Shown: positions 46,790-57,843, counted from the stretch's first letter. The stretch: DNA of 64,000 nucleotides from Gemmatimonadota bacterium (GCA_029879725.1 JAOUPR010000002.1:62001-126000), one strand, 5' to 3'. Notes: generated from the letters alone by a model not told the origin. A program made the numbers and translations.

Positions 46790-48610
46790 ATGAGAGCCAC
46801 ACTTCTCCTCCTCTCGCTGGCGCTGCCGGCGCCGGGCCTCCTCGCCCAGGCGGGACACCCCGACTCCGTCCGTCTGCATGATGCGGCCGTGGACGCTCAC
46901 CGTCGCTTCGAACGTCGACGCCTGCGGCTCATCCCTTCCACGAACGACTCACCACCCGGCGAATGCGAGGAGCGGGTGGGGCGCTTTTGCGTCTGGTACG
47001 ACGCGGGCGAGTCGATACCGGAGGACGATCCGCGGGTGGGGGAGTACCGGCTGGAGCTCCTGGCTACGCTGGACTCCGTCGCCGGCATCATCCCCGGCGA
47101 TGATTGGGTGTTGGGTCAGCGCGTCTGGTACCTCTGGGAGTCCGGCGCGGGCGAGCGGGCCCGCTCCGTGGCCGCGAGCTGCGACGGGGCGGCTCCCTGG
47201 TGGTGTGCCGCCCTGGAGGGCTGGATGCTCCACGAGATGGAGCGATACGACGATGCCGCCGAGGTCTTCGCGCGGGCCGTGGACGGCCTGGGGGCGGTGG
47301 ATCCCGAGGAGGCGGATCGTTGGCGCGTCCCCCGCTGGATTCTCGACTCCGACGGGCGGGAGGCCCTGGACGATGCATCCGAGGCCGTGCTCCCCGCCCT
47401 CCTCGACCGCTTCTGGCGCCTCTCCGACCCCCTGTACCTGGTTCCGGGGAACGATCGCCGTACCGCGGACCTGTCCCGGTGGACGGTGAGCCTCATCAGG
47501 GAGCGGCAGCGTACTCCCTACCAGATCGGGTGGGCGGCGGATCTGGAACAGCTCCTGGTCCGGAACGGCTGGGAGCTCGGATGGGAGCGGACGCGGCACT
47601 GGGACATCTCGAGAACCGACGGGATGATCGGTCACAACCATCCGGAAGGGAGGGACTTCGGTGCTCCGGGGAGGATTCTCCGGGACCCGGCGTCCGCGAA
47701 GCCCCACGACCTGGTGGCGGACCTCACCCGGCCGCGAAGCCTGTACGCGCCCGCATACGCTCCGGTCCTTCTTCCCATGCAGGGACAACTGGCCGTGTTC
47801 CCCCGGGGGGGAGACATGACCGTGGTGGTGACCACGTACCTCTCCGCCGACACCACGGTCGCGGCCGCGAAGGGAGATCCGAGGCCGTGGATGGATCCCG
47901 GCGAACGGGTCGCCGAACCCGACGTGTCGGGGGTCTTCGTCTGGAACGTGGCGGTACCGCCTGCTGTGGACACGTGGGCACGGGGGAGTGTGCGTACGCT
48001 GACCGGTCAGCCCGGGCCGGGCGGGGACGGGTTGGCGGGTGAATCCCATGTGCTCGAGCTCCCGGCCGGTGACTACGTGCTGTCCGCGGAACGCTGGAGC
48101 CCGTCCCGCCGCCGGGCCGGGCGGATGCGCACCGGGCTCAGCCGGGACACGGTGCCGCCGGACGTGCCCCGGTTGTCCGACCTGCTCCTCGTGGCCGGTG
48201 ATGTGAGCGGGATCACTTCCGTGAGGGAAGCCGCGGAGAACGCACTTCCGTCCACCCGGGTCTCGCGGAGCGGAAAGCTCGGCATCGCCTTCGAGGTGAC
48301 GGGATTGGGATGGATTCCGGAGACCGTTTCGTTCGAGGTGGCGGTCGTGAGTTCCGAGGCAGGCCCGTTACGTCGCCTGGGCACACGGCTGGGAATCCTC
48401 GGGGACGAGGCCGTGGTGTCGGTGCGATGGGAGGAGCCCGGTCCCGAACGTCCCCAACCCATGTTCCAGGTGGTGGCGCTGGAGATGCCCTCCCTCGACG
48501 TAGGAAGGTACCGCGTCGTTCTCGACGTCATCCTTTCTGGGCGGGAGATCATGAGGGTGGAGAAGGAATTCTCGGTGGTGGTGAGTGACTGGACGGTGGT
48601 GCCGCGGTGA
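46790..48610 (+). CDS. Large secreted protein, GWxTD-like, function unknown
   Basis: This 606-residue protein has a signal peptide (MRATLLLLSLALPAPGLLAQ). Residues about 95-165 look like TPR helices (ALEGWMLHEMERYDDAAEVF). The segment from LLDRFWRLSDPLYLVPGND to IGWAADLEQLLVRNGW (about residues 205-260) resembles the GWxTD domain of Gemmatimonadota/Acidobacteriota secreted proteins, with GWAAD in place of GWxTD. The C-terminal half is beta-rich (VSFEVAVVSSEAG, ILSGREIMRVEKEFSVVV). The ATG at 46790 lies only 34 bases after the tRNA, so both may share the tRNA promoter. The GWxTD reading is by eye. Confidence 0.68.
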   Translation: MRATLLLLSLALPAPGLLAQAGHPDSVRLHDAAVDAHRRFERRRLRLIPSTNDSPPGECEERVGRFCVWYDAGESIPEDDPRVGEYRLELLATLDSVAGIIPGDDWVLGQRVWYLWESGAGERARSVAASCDGAAPWWCAALEGWMLHEMERYDDAAEVFARAVDGLGAVDPEEADRWRVPRWILDSDGREALDDASEAVLPALLDRFWRLSDPLYLVPGNDRRTADLSRWTVSLIRERQRTPYQIGWAADLEQLLVRNGWELGWERTRHWDISRTDGMIGHNHPEGRDFGAPGRILRDPASAKPHDLVADLTRPRSLYAPAYAPVLLPMQGQLAVFPRGGDMTVVVTTYLSADTTVAAAKGDPRPWMDPGERVAEPDVSGVFVWNVAVPPAVDTWARGSVRTLTGQPGPGGDGLAGESHVLELPAGDYVLSAERWSPSRRRAGRMRTGLSRDTVPPDVPRLSDLLLVAGDVSGITSVREAAENALPSTRVSRSGKLGIAFEVTGLGWIPETVSFEVAVVSSEAGPLRRLGTRLGILGDEAVVSVRWEEPGPERPQPMFQVVALEMPSLDVGRYRVVLDVILSGREIMRVEKEFSVVVSDWTVVPR

Positions 48611-48638
48611 CCTCCCGGAAGGCCGTTTTCACGTGTCG

Positions 48639-48667
48639 TTGACGCTTCCCCTCGGCATGTCTAGCTT
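48639..48667 (+). promoter_or_regulatory. Putative promoter of prs
   Basis: TTGACG (48639-48644), 17 bases, then TAGCTT (48662-48667). Transcription would start near 48674, about 46 bases before the prs ATG. This is the best-matching housekeeping-type promoter seen in the window. Confidence 0.6.
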
Positions 48668-48719
48668 TTCAGGCTGTCGCGAGCACCAGATCCAGAGGCG
48701 ATAAGAGCCCCACGACATC

Positions 48720-49685
48720 ATGGACGATACCTTTCGGCGGGGACCTCTCCTCCTCCTCTGCGGCCGGGCGAACCGCCCCCTCGCAGCGGAGATAGGCGAG
48801 CTCATAGGAAAGTCGCCCGATGGAGCGACGATCAAGAATTTCGCGGACGGAGAGATCTTCGTGCGCATCGACCGGAATGCACGGGGGCGGGATGTGTTCA
48901 TCATCCAGTCCACGACGGCGCCGGCCGACAACATCATGGAACTGCTCCTGCTCATCGACGCGGCCAAGCGGGCCTCGGCGGCTCGGGTGACGGCGGTGGT
49001 GCCGTACTTCGGATACGGACGGCAGGACAGGAAGGATCAGCCGAGGGTGGCGATCGGAGCCAAGCTCGCCGCCAATCTCATGGTGGCCGCGGGGGCCGAT
49101 CGGGTCATCTCCATCGACTTCCACCAGCATCAGATCCAGGGTTTCTTCGACATTCCGGTGGACCACCTCTACGCGGCGCCGGTTCTGACGAAGTACTTTC
49201 GGGAGCAGGGGCTGGAGGATCTCGTGGTCGTGGCGCCGGACGTGGGTTCGGCCAAGATGGCCCGCGGGTTCGCGAAGCGGCTCGGCGGGACCTTCGCCAT
49301 CATCGACAAGAGGCGTCCCACCGCCAACGTGGCGGAGGTGCTCAACGTGGTGGGCGAGGTGGAGGGAAAGACCTGCCTCCTCGCCGACGATATGGTGGAT
49401 ACGGGGGGGACGCTGGCCAACGCCGTCGTCGCCCTGAAGGAACGGGGGGCCAAGGCGGTGTACGCCTGCGCCACCCATGCCCTCCTCTCGGGGAAGGCGG
49501 TGGAGCGTCTCGCGGAGGCGCCCCTGGAGGAAATGGTGGTGACCAACACCATCGACATCCCGGAGGAGCGGAGGTTCCCGAACCTCAAGATCCTTTCGGT
49601 TGCGGACCTTCTGGCGAAGGCCATCGACCACGTGCATTCCAACGAGTCGGTGAGCCAGCTCTTCGAAGGGCCCGTCGACCACTGA
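48720..49685 (+). CDS. prs: Ribose-phosphate pyrophosphokinase
   Basis: Prs makes PRPP from ribose-5-phosphate and ATP for purine, pyrimidine, His and Trp synthesis. The 321-residue class I enzyme has FADGEIFVRI (about residues 40-49), PYFGYGRQDRKDQPR (about 98-112), SIDFHQHQIQGFFDIPVDH (about 129-147) and the PRPP loop LADDMVDTGGTLANAV (about 221-236). It is followed after 80 bases by rplY and pth, a gene order (prs-rplY-pth) common in bacteria. Confidence 0.97.
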   Translation: MDDTFRRGPLLLLCGRANRPLAAEIGELIGKSPDGATIKNFADGEIFVRIDRNARGRDVFIIQSTTAPADNIMELLLLIDAAKRASAARVTAVVPYFGYGRQDRKDQPRVAIGAKLAANLMVAAGADRVISIDFHQHQIQGFFDIPVDHLYAAPVLTKYFREQGLEDLVVVAPDVGSAKMARGFAKRLGGTFAIIDKRRPTANVAEVLNVVGEVEGKTCLLADDMVDTGGTLANAVVALKERGAKAVYACATHALLSGKAVERLAEAPLEEMVVTNTIDIPEERRFPNLKILSVADLLAKAIDHVHSNESVSQLFEGPVDH

Positions 49686-49765
49686 AAACCACACGGGCGG
49701 TCTCCGATCAATCGGGGCGGACCCCAAGAAGTCTCTTGCGAGACGCGAACGGCAGGTAGAGAACC

Positions 49766-50398
49766 ATGACGACCACGACGACGTTGGAAGCGGCGAAGAG
49801 GGACCAGGCAGGGAAGGGAGTCGCACGGAAGCTCCGGGCCCAGGGAAGGGTTCCGGCGGTCCTGTACGGCGGGGACGGTGAGGCCGTGAGCCTGTCCGTG
49901 GACGCCCACGACGCGCTCCACCTCTTCCAGTCCATCTCGGTGGAGAACACGATCATCGAGCTCAAGGTCGAGGGTGAGAAGAAGCCCGTGTCCACGCTGG
50001 TGCGGGAGATCCAGGCTCACCCTTTCCGGATGGAGCTGGTCCATGTGGACTTCCTCCGCATCCAGAAGGGAGTTGCCCTGGACCTCGAGATCCCCCTCCA
50101 TCTGGTGGGCGTGCCCGAAGGGGTGAAGCTCCACGGCGGGACGCTGGAGCAGATGATCCACGAGCTTCCGGTACGCTGCATTCCGTCGAACATCCCCGAC
50201 TCCATCGAGGTGGACGTGTCGGCGCTCGATCTCAACGAGGTGCTGCACGTGAGCGACATCGAGTTGGGAGAGGGTGTCGAGGTCACCATCGACCCGTCGC
50301 GCACCATCTGCGCCGTGGCCTCGCCGAGGGGTGGAGCCGAGGGGACCGAAGCGGAAGCCACGGAAGCGGAGGAAGGCGAGGACGGCTCCGGCGAATAA
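49766..50398 (+). CDS. rplY: Ribosomal protein bL25 (general stress CTC type)
   Basis: bL25 binds 5S rRNA. This 210-residue form is the long TL5/CTC type, with an N-terminal L25 domain (EAAKRDQAGKGVARKLRAQG, RVPAVLYGG; about residues 8-37) and a C-terminal beta domain (IPLHLVGVPEGVKLHGGTLEQ, about 110-130; SIEVDVSALDLNEVLHVSDI, about 151-170). It ends with an acidic tail (GTEAEATEAEEGEDGSGE). It precedes pth by 15 bases. Confidence 0.96.
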   Translation: MTTTTTLEAAKRDQAGKGVARKLRAQGRVPAVLYGGDGEAVSLSVDAHDALHLFQSISVENTIIELKVEGEKKPVSTLVREIQAHPFRMELVHVDFLRIQKGVALDLEIPLHLVGVPEGVKLHGGTLEQMIHELPVRCIPSNIPDSIEVDVSALDLNEVLHVSDIELGEGVEVTIDPSRTICAVASPRGGAEGTEAEATEAEEGEDGSGE

Positions 50399-50413
50399 CC
50401 GGAGTCGCCTGGC

Positions 50414-50977
50414 GTGAAGGTGGTGATGGGGTTGGGAAACCCCGGTGCAGAGTACGACGACACCCGCCACAATGTGGGGTGGTGGGTCCTGGACCGGCTG
50501 GCGTACGACTGGAAGTTCGGTCCGTTTCGCCGGGAACGCCGGGCCCTGGTCGTGGAGGGTATCGTGGGCGCCGAGAAGGTGGTGCTCGTGAAGCCCACCA
50601 CGTACATGAACCGGAGTGGCCAGGCCTTGCGCCTCCTGCAGGGTCTCGATGAATTCGAGGCCGAGGAGGATCTCCTCGTGGTCGTGGACGATGCGTCTCT
50701 GGACGTGGGGAGGATCCGTCTGAGACCACGGGGTTCGGACGGTGGGCACAACGGTCTGAAATCGATCTCGGGTGCGCTGGGCTCTCACGAGTACGCCCGC
50801 CTGAGGGTTGGAGTTGGTGTGAAGGAAGGGGATGTCGACCTGGCGGATTGGGTCCTGTCTCCCATGCCTCCTCAGGACGAGGAGGTCGTAGTGGGGCTCT
50901 TGCCTATGATGACCGAGGCGGTCCACGCCTGGGTCGAAGAAGGCGCGGAGGCGGCGATGAACCGCTTCAATCGTTGA
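50414..50977 (+). CDS. pth: Peptidyl-tRNA hydrolase
   Basis: Pth cleaves peptidyl-tRNA released from stalled ribosomes. The 187-residue protein begins [20 protein letters not shown], which holds the catalytic His (about residue 19) and Asn, and has [13 protein letters not shown] (about 64-76) and [15 protein letters not shown] (about 103-117). The start is a GTG at 50414, which gives the conserved N-terminus directly. Length is normal. Confidence 0.96.
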   Translation: MKVVMGLGNPGAEYDDTRHNVGWWVLDRLAYDWKFGPFRRERRALVVEGIVGAEKVVLVKPTTYMNRSGQALRLLQGLDEFEAEEDLLVVVDDASLDVGRIRLRPRGSDGGHNGLKSISGALGSHEYARLRVGVGVKEGDVDLADWVLSPMPPQDEEVVVGLLPMMTEAVHAWVEEGAEAAMNRFNR

Positions 50978-51011
50978 ATTCCAACGCGATGTACGGAGGA
51001 ATACCGAACCG

Positions 51012-53129
<2,118 letters not shown>

Positions 53130-53172
53130 GGCGGGGGACGCCTACGGCCCTGTAGTCATCGATCTCCGTCTT

Positions 53173-53209
53173 CGGGGCCGGCTCTCTCTCAGCGAGAGGT
53201 CCGGCCCCG
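53173..53209 (+). terminator. Hairpin after hppA
   Basis: CGGGGCCGG (53173-53181) pairs perfectly with CCGGCCCCG (53201-53209). An inner CTCTCTC/GAGAG arm extends the stem with a 3-base loop. No T-run follows. It sits 44 bases after the hppA stop and 21 before the next gene. Confidence 0.5.
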
Positions 53210-53230
53210 TCGCATACCGGGAAGCATTCC

Positions 53231-54430
53231 ATGTCCAAGGCCCCCACCTTCGAGAACGCTCTGGCATTCGCCGCGGACCTCATTCGCATCCCTTCGCTCT
53301 CGGGGAGCGAACAGGCGGTGGCCGAACGCGTCCGGGAGGAAATGGACGCCCTCGGACTCTCCGACGTCCGGATCGACGACACCGGCAACGTGATCGGGGT
53401 GGCCAGGGGCGGGGGAGACGCACCCGCGGTGATGCTCTCCTGCCACCTGGACGTGGTCGCGGAAGGGGACCCCGCGGAGTGGGAGGTGCCACCCTTCTCC
53501 GGAGAGGTACGGGACGGTTTCCTTCACGGACGGGGTGCCATGGACATCAAGGGTCCGCTGGCGCTCCAGACGTATGCGGCCGCATCTCTCATCGGAGAGG
53601 CTCCGGGTGACGTCATCGTGGCCCATACCGTCTACGAAGAGCGGGGGGGGCTGGGGATGAGGCGCCTCGTCGAGTCCGGCGCCGTGCGACCCGCAGCCGT
53701 GGTCATCGGCGAATCGACCCACGGAGACATCTGCATCGGGCACCGGGGACGCGCCGAGTTGGAGGTGGTCCTCACCGGGGTGGCCGGTCACGCGAGCGCT
53801 CCGCAGCGGGCGCGAAACGCCCTCGACCTTCTCGCTCCCGTCATGAGCGCCCTGGCCGACGTGTCCGCCGATCAGCCCGACGATCCCATTCTGGGACGAT
53901 CGACCATGGTGCCCACCATGGTGGAGGTCCTTCCCGAGACCCGAAACGTGATCCCGGACCGCGTCGTGATCGCCCTCGATTGGCGGATCCTTCCCGGTGA
54001 TGACGATGCCGGTCTTCTGGGAAGGGTGCGGGACGCCATCGCGAAGCGGCTTCCCGTCGTCCCCGAAGGGCTCGGAGTCGAGGTCCGCATGGCGGAGGAA
54101 CACCAGGTCACGTGGACCGGCCGGGCGGAGGACCGGAATCTCCTGACACCGGGGTTTCTCATGGCTCCGGACCACCCGGTGATCCGGGCCGCGGCGGCCG
54201 CGGTGGGGAAGCGCGGGAAAGAGGCCGAGCCGGCGTCGGTGCGGCCGTGGACGTTCGCCACCGACGGGGGGTGGACGTGCGGCGTCCACGGAATTCCGTC
54301 GCTGGGGTTCGCTCCAGGAGAAGAGCGATACGCGCACACGAACACGGAACGCCTGGACGTGGAAGAGGCCCGGTGGGCGTTCGGCCGGTATCCGGACCTC
54401 ATCGTGGCGATGCAGAACGCGCTTCGCTGA
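53231..54430 (+). CDS. M20-family metallohydrolase (ArgE/DapE-like)
   Basis: This 399-residue protein has the M20 di-zinc layout: HLDVVAEGD (about residues 76-84), GRGAMDIKGP (about 103-112) with the bridging Asp, YEERGG with the catalytic and binding Glu pair (about 136-141), and GESTHGDI (about 158-165). The lid domain shows GHRGRAELEVVLTGVAGHAS. It could hydrolyse acetylornithine, succinyl-diaminopimelate or a dipeptide, or be a YgeY-like enzyme; no arg or dap gene is near to decide. No signal peptide is seen, so it acts in the cytoplasm. Confidence 0.85.
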   Translation: MSKAPTFENALAFAADLIRIPSLSGSEQAVAERVREEMDALGLSDVRIDDTGNVIGVARGGGDAPAVMLSCHLDVVAEGDPAEWEVPPFSGEVRDGFLHGRGAMDIKGPLALQTYAAASLIGEAPGDVIVAHTVYEERGGLGMRRLVESGAVRPAAVVIGESTHGDICIGHRGRAELEVVLTGVAGHASAPQRARNALDLLAPVMSALADVSADQPDDPILGRSTMVPTMVEVLPETRNVIPDRVVIALDWRILPGDDDAGLLGRVRDAIAKRLPVVPEGLGVEVRMAEEHQVTWTGRAEDRNLLTPGFLMAPDHPVIRAAAAAVGKRGKEAEPASVRPWTFATDGGWTCGVHGIPSLGFAPGEERYAHTNTERLDVEEARWAFGRYPDLIVAMQNALR

Positions 54431-54490
54431 CACCGCCGGCACCGGACCCATTCTCGAGGTACTTCAAACACTTCACGCGGTACATCAGTC

Positions 54491-55588
54491 ATGCTCAAGG
54501 TCGGCATCGTGGGACTCCCCAACGTGGGGAAGTCGTCCCTCTTCAACGCGCTCACTTCCGCAGGAGCTCCTTCCGAGAACTATCCTTTCTGCACGGTGGA
54601 TCCCAACGTCGGGACGGTGGAGGTCCCGGACACGCGACTCCAGCGGATCCACGAGGCGACCGGGTCGGCCCGCATCGTGCCCACGGTGATGCAGTTCGTG
54701 GACATCGCGGGGCTGGTGAAGGGCGCCTCCGAAGGTGAAGGGTTGGGAAACCAGTTCCTGGCGAACATCCGTGAAGTGGATGCCATCGCCCACGTGCTGC
54801 GCTGTTTCGACGATTCCGACGTCGCCCATGTGGCGGGGAGCGTCGATCCCCTGCGGGACCGGGAGATCGTGGACACCGAACTGGCGCTGGCCGATCTGGA
54901 GACCGTGGAGCGACGGCTCGACAAGGTGACCAAGAAGGCCAAGTCCGGCGACAAGGAGGCCAAGGCCGAGGAGGCGGCGCTCAGGGCGGCTCTCGAGCCT
55001 TTGAGTGAAGGGAAGGCGATCCGCCTGGCGGAAATCGCCGAAGAGCACCGCGTGACCCTTCAGCAGTTCCAACTCCTCACCGCCAAGCCCGTCCTGTACG
55101 TGGCCAACGTGGGAGAGGAGGACCTCCCGGAGGGGCGGAACGCGTGGACGGAGCAGGTGGAGCGGGTGCTGGCCGAGGAGCGGGACGGTGAGATGGTCTC
55201 CGTGTGCTCCGCCATCGAATCGGAGTTGGCCGAGTTGGAGGTGGACGAGCGGGACGAATTCCTGGCGGACCTCGGGCTGGACGAGCGAGGGCTCGACAGA
55301 TTCATCCGGGGAGCGTACCACCTGTTGGGCCTCATCACCTACTTCACGACGGGTGAAAAGGAGTCCCGGGCGTGGACCGTGCGTCGTGGCGCCAAGGCGC
55401 CGGAGGCCGCCGGCGTGATCCACTCGGATTTCGAGAAGGGATTCATCCGCGCCGAAACCATCGGGTACGAGGCATTTCTCGGCCTCGGCTCCATGAAGGA
55501 GTGCCGCGACAAGGGGCTCATCCGATCGGAGGGGAAGGAATACGTCGTGAAGGACGGTGATATCCTCCTCTTCCGGTTCAACGTGTGA
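54491..55588 (+). CDS. ychF: Ribosome-associated ATPase YchF (OLA1-type)
   Basis: YchF is an Obg-family protein that prefers ATP, binds ribosomes and dampens oxidative-stress response. The 365-residue protein has GLPNVGKSS (about residues 8-16), DIAGLVKGASEGEGLGN (about 71-87), and NVGE (about 205) in place of NKxD, which explains the switch to ATP. The TGS domain follows the helical arm (ITYFTTGEKESRAW to KGFIRAETI). The ATG at 54491 gives the family N-terminus LKVGIVG. Confidence 0.96.
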   Translation: MLKVGIVGLPNVGKSSLFNALTSAGAPSENYPFCTVDPNVGTVEVPDTRLQRIHEATGSARIVPTVMQFVDIAGLVKGASEGEGLGNQFLANIREVDAIAHVLRCFDDSDVAHVAGSVDPLRDREIVDTELALADLETVERRLDKVTKKAKSGDKEAKAEEAALRAALEPLSEGKAIRLAEIAEEHRVTLQQFQLLTAKPVLYVANVGEEDLPEGRNAWTEQVERVLAEERDGEMVSVCSAIESELAELEVDERDEFLADLGLDERGLDRFIRGAYHLLGLITYFTTGEKESRAWTVRRGAKAPEAAGVIHSDFEKGFIRAETIGYEAFLGLGSMKECRDKGLIRSEGKEYVVKDGDILLFRFNV

Positions 55589-55611
55589 CGAGGAGGGACA
55601 GCGCGGGTCGC

Positions 55612-55628
55612 CCGGGGACGCACCCCGG
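55612..55628 (+). terminator. Small GC hairpin after ychF
   Basis: CCGGGG (55612-55617), loop ACGCA, CCCCGG (55623-55628), 23 bases after the ychF stop. No T-run follows, so termination is uncertain. Confidence 0.35.
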
Positions 55629-55636
55629 TGGGCTCC

Positions 55637-55665
55637 TTCCACGCGTGCCTGTCCTGTACTAGCTT
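55637..55665 (+). promoter_or_regulatory. Weak promoter candidate for the S6-S18 gene
   Basis: TAGCTT at 55660-55665 is the same -10 as at prs, but the -35 at 55637-55642 reads TTCCAC, a poor match, 17 bases away. Start would be near 55672, leaving a leader of about 90 bases before 55764. That leader might carry an autoregulatory site of the S6:S18 complex, but no structure was resolved. Confidence 0.35.
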
Positions 55666-55763
55666 TACTGGCTCAACATCCCGCTCCGTACCAGAGTCCT
55701 CGCCGCAACGCGGGCACTGGATCGATACGGGGCCCGTTTCACCCACGGACCGAGGGACCTGAC

Positions 55764-56393
55764 ATGCGGCTCTACGAGGTCGTCTATATTCTCGACCCGG
55801 CGCTCGATGAGGGCGCCGTGACCCAGAAGCTCGAAAAGTTCCACGCCCTGGCCACCGTCGGTGGTGGCGAGGTCGTCATGGTGGACCTCTGGGGCGTCCG
55901 CCAACTCGCCTATCCAATCCAGAAGAAGACCTCCGGTTACTACGTCGTGGCGCACGTCAACGCCGCCGCGGAGGCCCTTCCGGAATTCGAGCGGCTCCTC
56001 AAGCTCGACGAAGAGGTCATGCGCTATCTCCTCGTCCTCAACGAGGGAGAGCCCACCACGGGTAACTCCATCGTGGCCGAGTCCACCCGTCCCGAGCGTC
56101 CCGACGACGACGATGCCGAGGACGAGGAGGAGGAGGACGACGACGACGGGCGGGAGTCCCCACCCGAGTTCCAGGGGGGACGTGGCCGCCGTCGCCGGAT
56201 GGAGGGGCCGCCCATCATGCTCCTCAACTACAAGGACGTGTCGACGCTTTCGCGCTTCATGACCGAGCAGGGGAAGATCCTTCCGAAGCGGACGACCAAG
56301 GTGACCGCGGCGTTCCAGCGGCAACTGGGGCGGTCCGTCAAGCGGGCCCGATACCTGGCGTTGGTGCCCTACACGCGCCGAAACGAGGGGTAG
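55764..56393 (+). CDS. Fused ribosomal proteins bS6 and bS18
   Basis: This single 209-residue reading frame encodes two 30S proteins. Residues 1-95 are bS6 (MRLYEVVYILDPALDE, GVRQLAYPIQKKTSGYYVV, DEEVMRYLLVL). Residues 96-139 are a linker with an acidic run (DDDDAEDEEEEDDDD, about 114-128). Residues 140-209 are bS18, with an RGRRRR start, NYKDVSTLSRFMTEQGKILPKR (about 155-176, cited in parts) and AFQRQLGRSVKRARYLALVPYT. bS6 and bS18 form a heterodimer in the 30S platform. The usual rpsF-ssb-rpsR order is lost and no ssb is here. An internal ATG at 56217 has GGAGG 11 bases upstream, so separate S18 synthesis is possible but would drop the arginine-rich start. Confidence 0.9.
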   Translation: MRLYEVVYILDPALDEGAVTQKLEKFHALATVGGGEVVMVDLWGVRQLAYPIQKKTSGYYVVAHVNAAAEALPEFERLLKLDEEVMRYLLVLNEGEPTTGNSIVAESTRPERPDDDDAEDEEEEDDDDGRESPPEFQGGRGRRRRMEGPPIMLLNYKDVSTLSRFMTEQGKILPKRTTKVTAAFQRQLGRSVKRARYLALVPYTRRNEG

Positions 56394-56397
56394 CAGG

Positions 56398-57360
56398 GTG
56401 CCCGAGAGCCACGACGCTCCCGCGATTCCGAGCCGGTCCGGTCGGGGTTGGCAGCGGGCGGCCGCGTTGGCGGTGGCCACGGCCACCCTCGCGCTGGTGC
56501 ATCCGTTCCTCCTCATCGGCGTGCCGTTCCTGGCCCTCGCGCTGGTTCTGGGGGCTTCCGGGGGTGTGCTGGTCGCCGCGGGGGTGGTCGGAGTCGTGGT
56601 CGTGGGAGGATGGGCACAGGCCGACGCGACCTGGCTGGTGGAGCGGGGGTGGTCGGTGATGGTGGCGGGGTGGTTCGTCGCGCTCACGTTGAAGAGGCCC
56701 CGCGCGTCTCTTTCGGACCGGGCCATCTTTTCCGTTCTCGGAGCCGCCCTGGCGTCGGCGATGGTCTTCCGGATGCGTCCGGGTTCCTGGAGTGCGGTCG
56801 AGTGGGTGTTCTCCGAGCGCATTCTCAACGGCGTGGGGATGGCGGTTCAGACCTTCCGCGCGGTGTTGGAAAGCAACGGGCTCACGTCCGAGCAGGAAGC
56901 GTTGGTGTACGAGTCCGCGCAGCTGAACGCACAGGTGTTCCCCGCCATCCTCGGGTTGGCCACCGTGTCGGCGCTGGGCGTGGCGTGGTGGGTGTACGTG
57001 CGATTGCGGACCGGCGGCGATCAGGGGATCGGACCGCTCGTCGAGTTCCGATTCAACGATCACTTGATCTGGTTGTTCATCGGAGGACTCGCCCTGGTGA
57101 TGGCGCGGTGGGGAAACGCGCTGGTACGGGTCGGGACCAACGGTGTTGTATTCATGAGCGGCCTCTACGCGGTTCGTGGGGTCGCCGTCGCGCTGTTCAT
57201 GAGTGGTGGGCTGTCTCTGGTGGGTTTTCTCATCCTGGTGCCCCTGGTGTTGCTCTTCGGGTCCGTGGTGTTGCCTTTGTTGATCACGGGCGCACTGGTC
57301 ATCGGTGTGAGCGATACGTGGCTGGATGTGCGGACCCGTGTCCGGTCGATGGTCGCCTGA
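56398..57360 (+). CDS. DUF2232-type membrane protein (YybS-like)
   Basis: This 320-residue protein has eight or so hydrophobic segments, a pattern matching DUF2232/YybS proteins, which in many bacteria stand between rpsR and rplI. FNDHLIWLFIGGLALVMAR (about residues 219-237) is the most family-like stretch. It starts by GTG, 4 bases after the fusion stop, and is followed by rplI after 22 bases. Function is unknown; conserved position beside ribosomal genes suggests co-regulation. Confidence 0.8.
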   Translation: MPESHDAPAIPSRSGRGWQRAAALAVATATLALVHPFLLIGVPFLALALVLGASGGVLVAAGVVGVVVVGGWAQADATWLVERGWSVMVAGWFVALTLKRPRASLSDRAIFSVLGAALASAMVFRMRPGSWSAVEWVFSERILNGVGMAVQTFRAVLESNGLTSEQEALVYESAQLNAQVFPAILGLATVSALGVAWWVYVRLRTGGDQGIGPLVEFRFNDHLIWLFIGGLALVMARWGNALVRVGTNGVVFMSGLYAVRGVAVALFMSGGLSLVGFLILVPLVLLFGSVVLPLLITGALVIGVSDTWLDVRTRVRSMVA

Positions 57361-57382
57361 CATCAAATCGGTAGGAGGAAGG

Positions 57383-57838
57383 ATGAAGCTGATCTTGACG
57401 AAGTCCGTGGAGTCTCTCGGTGAGGCCGGAGACGTGGTCGACGTGAAGGCCGGATACGGCCGGAACTACCTCGTCCCCCAGGGATTGGCCTATGCCGCCA
57501 GCGAGGCGAACATGAAGCGTCTCGAAGAGGAGAGGCAGCGCGCCGAGGAGCGCTCACGGAGGGACTATCTCGAGGCTCGGCGGCGTGCCTCTCAGCTCGC
57601 CGACGTTTCCCTCGTATTCCACGCCCGGGCCGGTGAAGACGGGAAGCTGTTCGGCTCGGTGACCGCGGCGGACATCGCGGATCGGCTGAACGAGGGAGGG
57701 CTCGACTTCGAGCTCGAAAAGCGCGCGGTGGTGCTGGACGAGCCCATCAAGGCTCTCGGTGACGCCAGTGTGCCGATCCGCCTGCATGCCGAAGTCGAAT
57801 TGTCGGTCGAGGTGCGCGTGGAGCGCGAGGCAGACTGA
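57383..57838 (+). CDS. rplI: Ribosomal protein bL9
   Basis: bL9 sits at the L1 stalk base of the 50S subunit. The 151-residue protein has the N-terminal domain MKLILTKSVESLGEAGDVVD and VKAGYGRNYLVPQGLA (about residues 1-37), a long charged central helix (about 40-75), and the C-terminal domain (GKLFGSVTAADIADRL, about 89-104). An AGGAGGAAGG lies just before the ATG at 57383. Confidence 0.97.
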   Translation: MKLILTKSVESLGEAGDVVDVKAGYGRNYLVPQGLAYAASEANMKRLEEERQRAEERSRRDYLEARRRASQLADVSLVFHARAGEDGKLFGSVTAADIADRLNEGGLDFELEKRAVVLDEPIKALGDASVPIRLHAEVELSVEVRVEREAD

Positions 57839-57843
57839 TCACC

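Noticed and set aside
49720-49765. TCTC-TTGC-GAGA hairpin before rplY
   Set aside because: Four base pairs only; too short to support a terminator or leader.
56199-56393. Separate rpsR from an internal ATG
   Set aside because: A GGAGG before ATG 56217 exists, but that product would lack the arginine-rich start and the main frame is continuous, so a fusion is the simpler reading.
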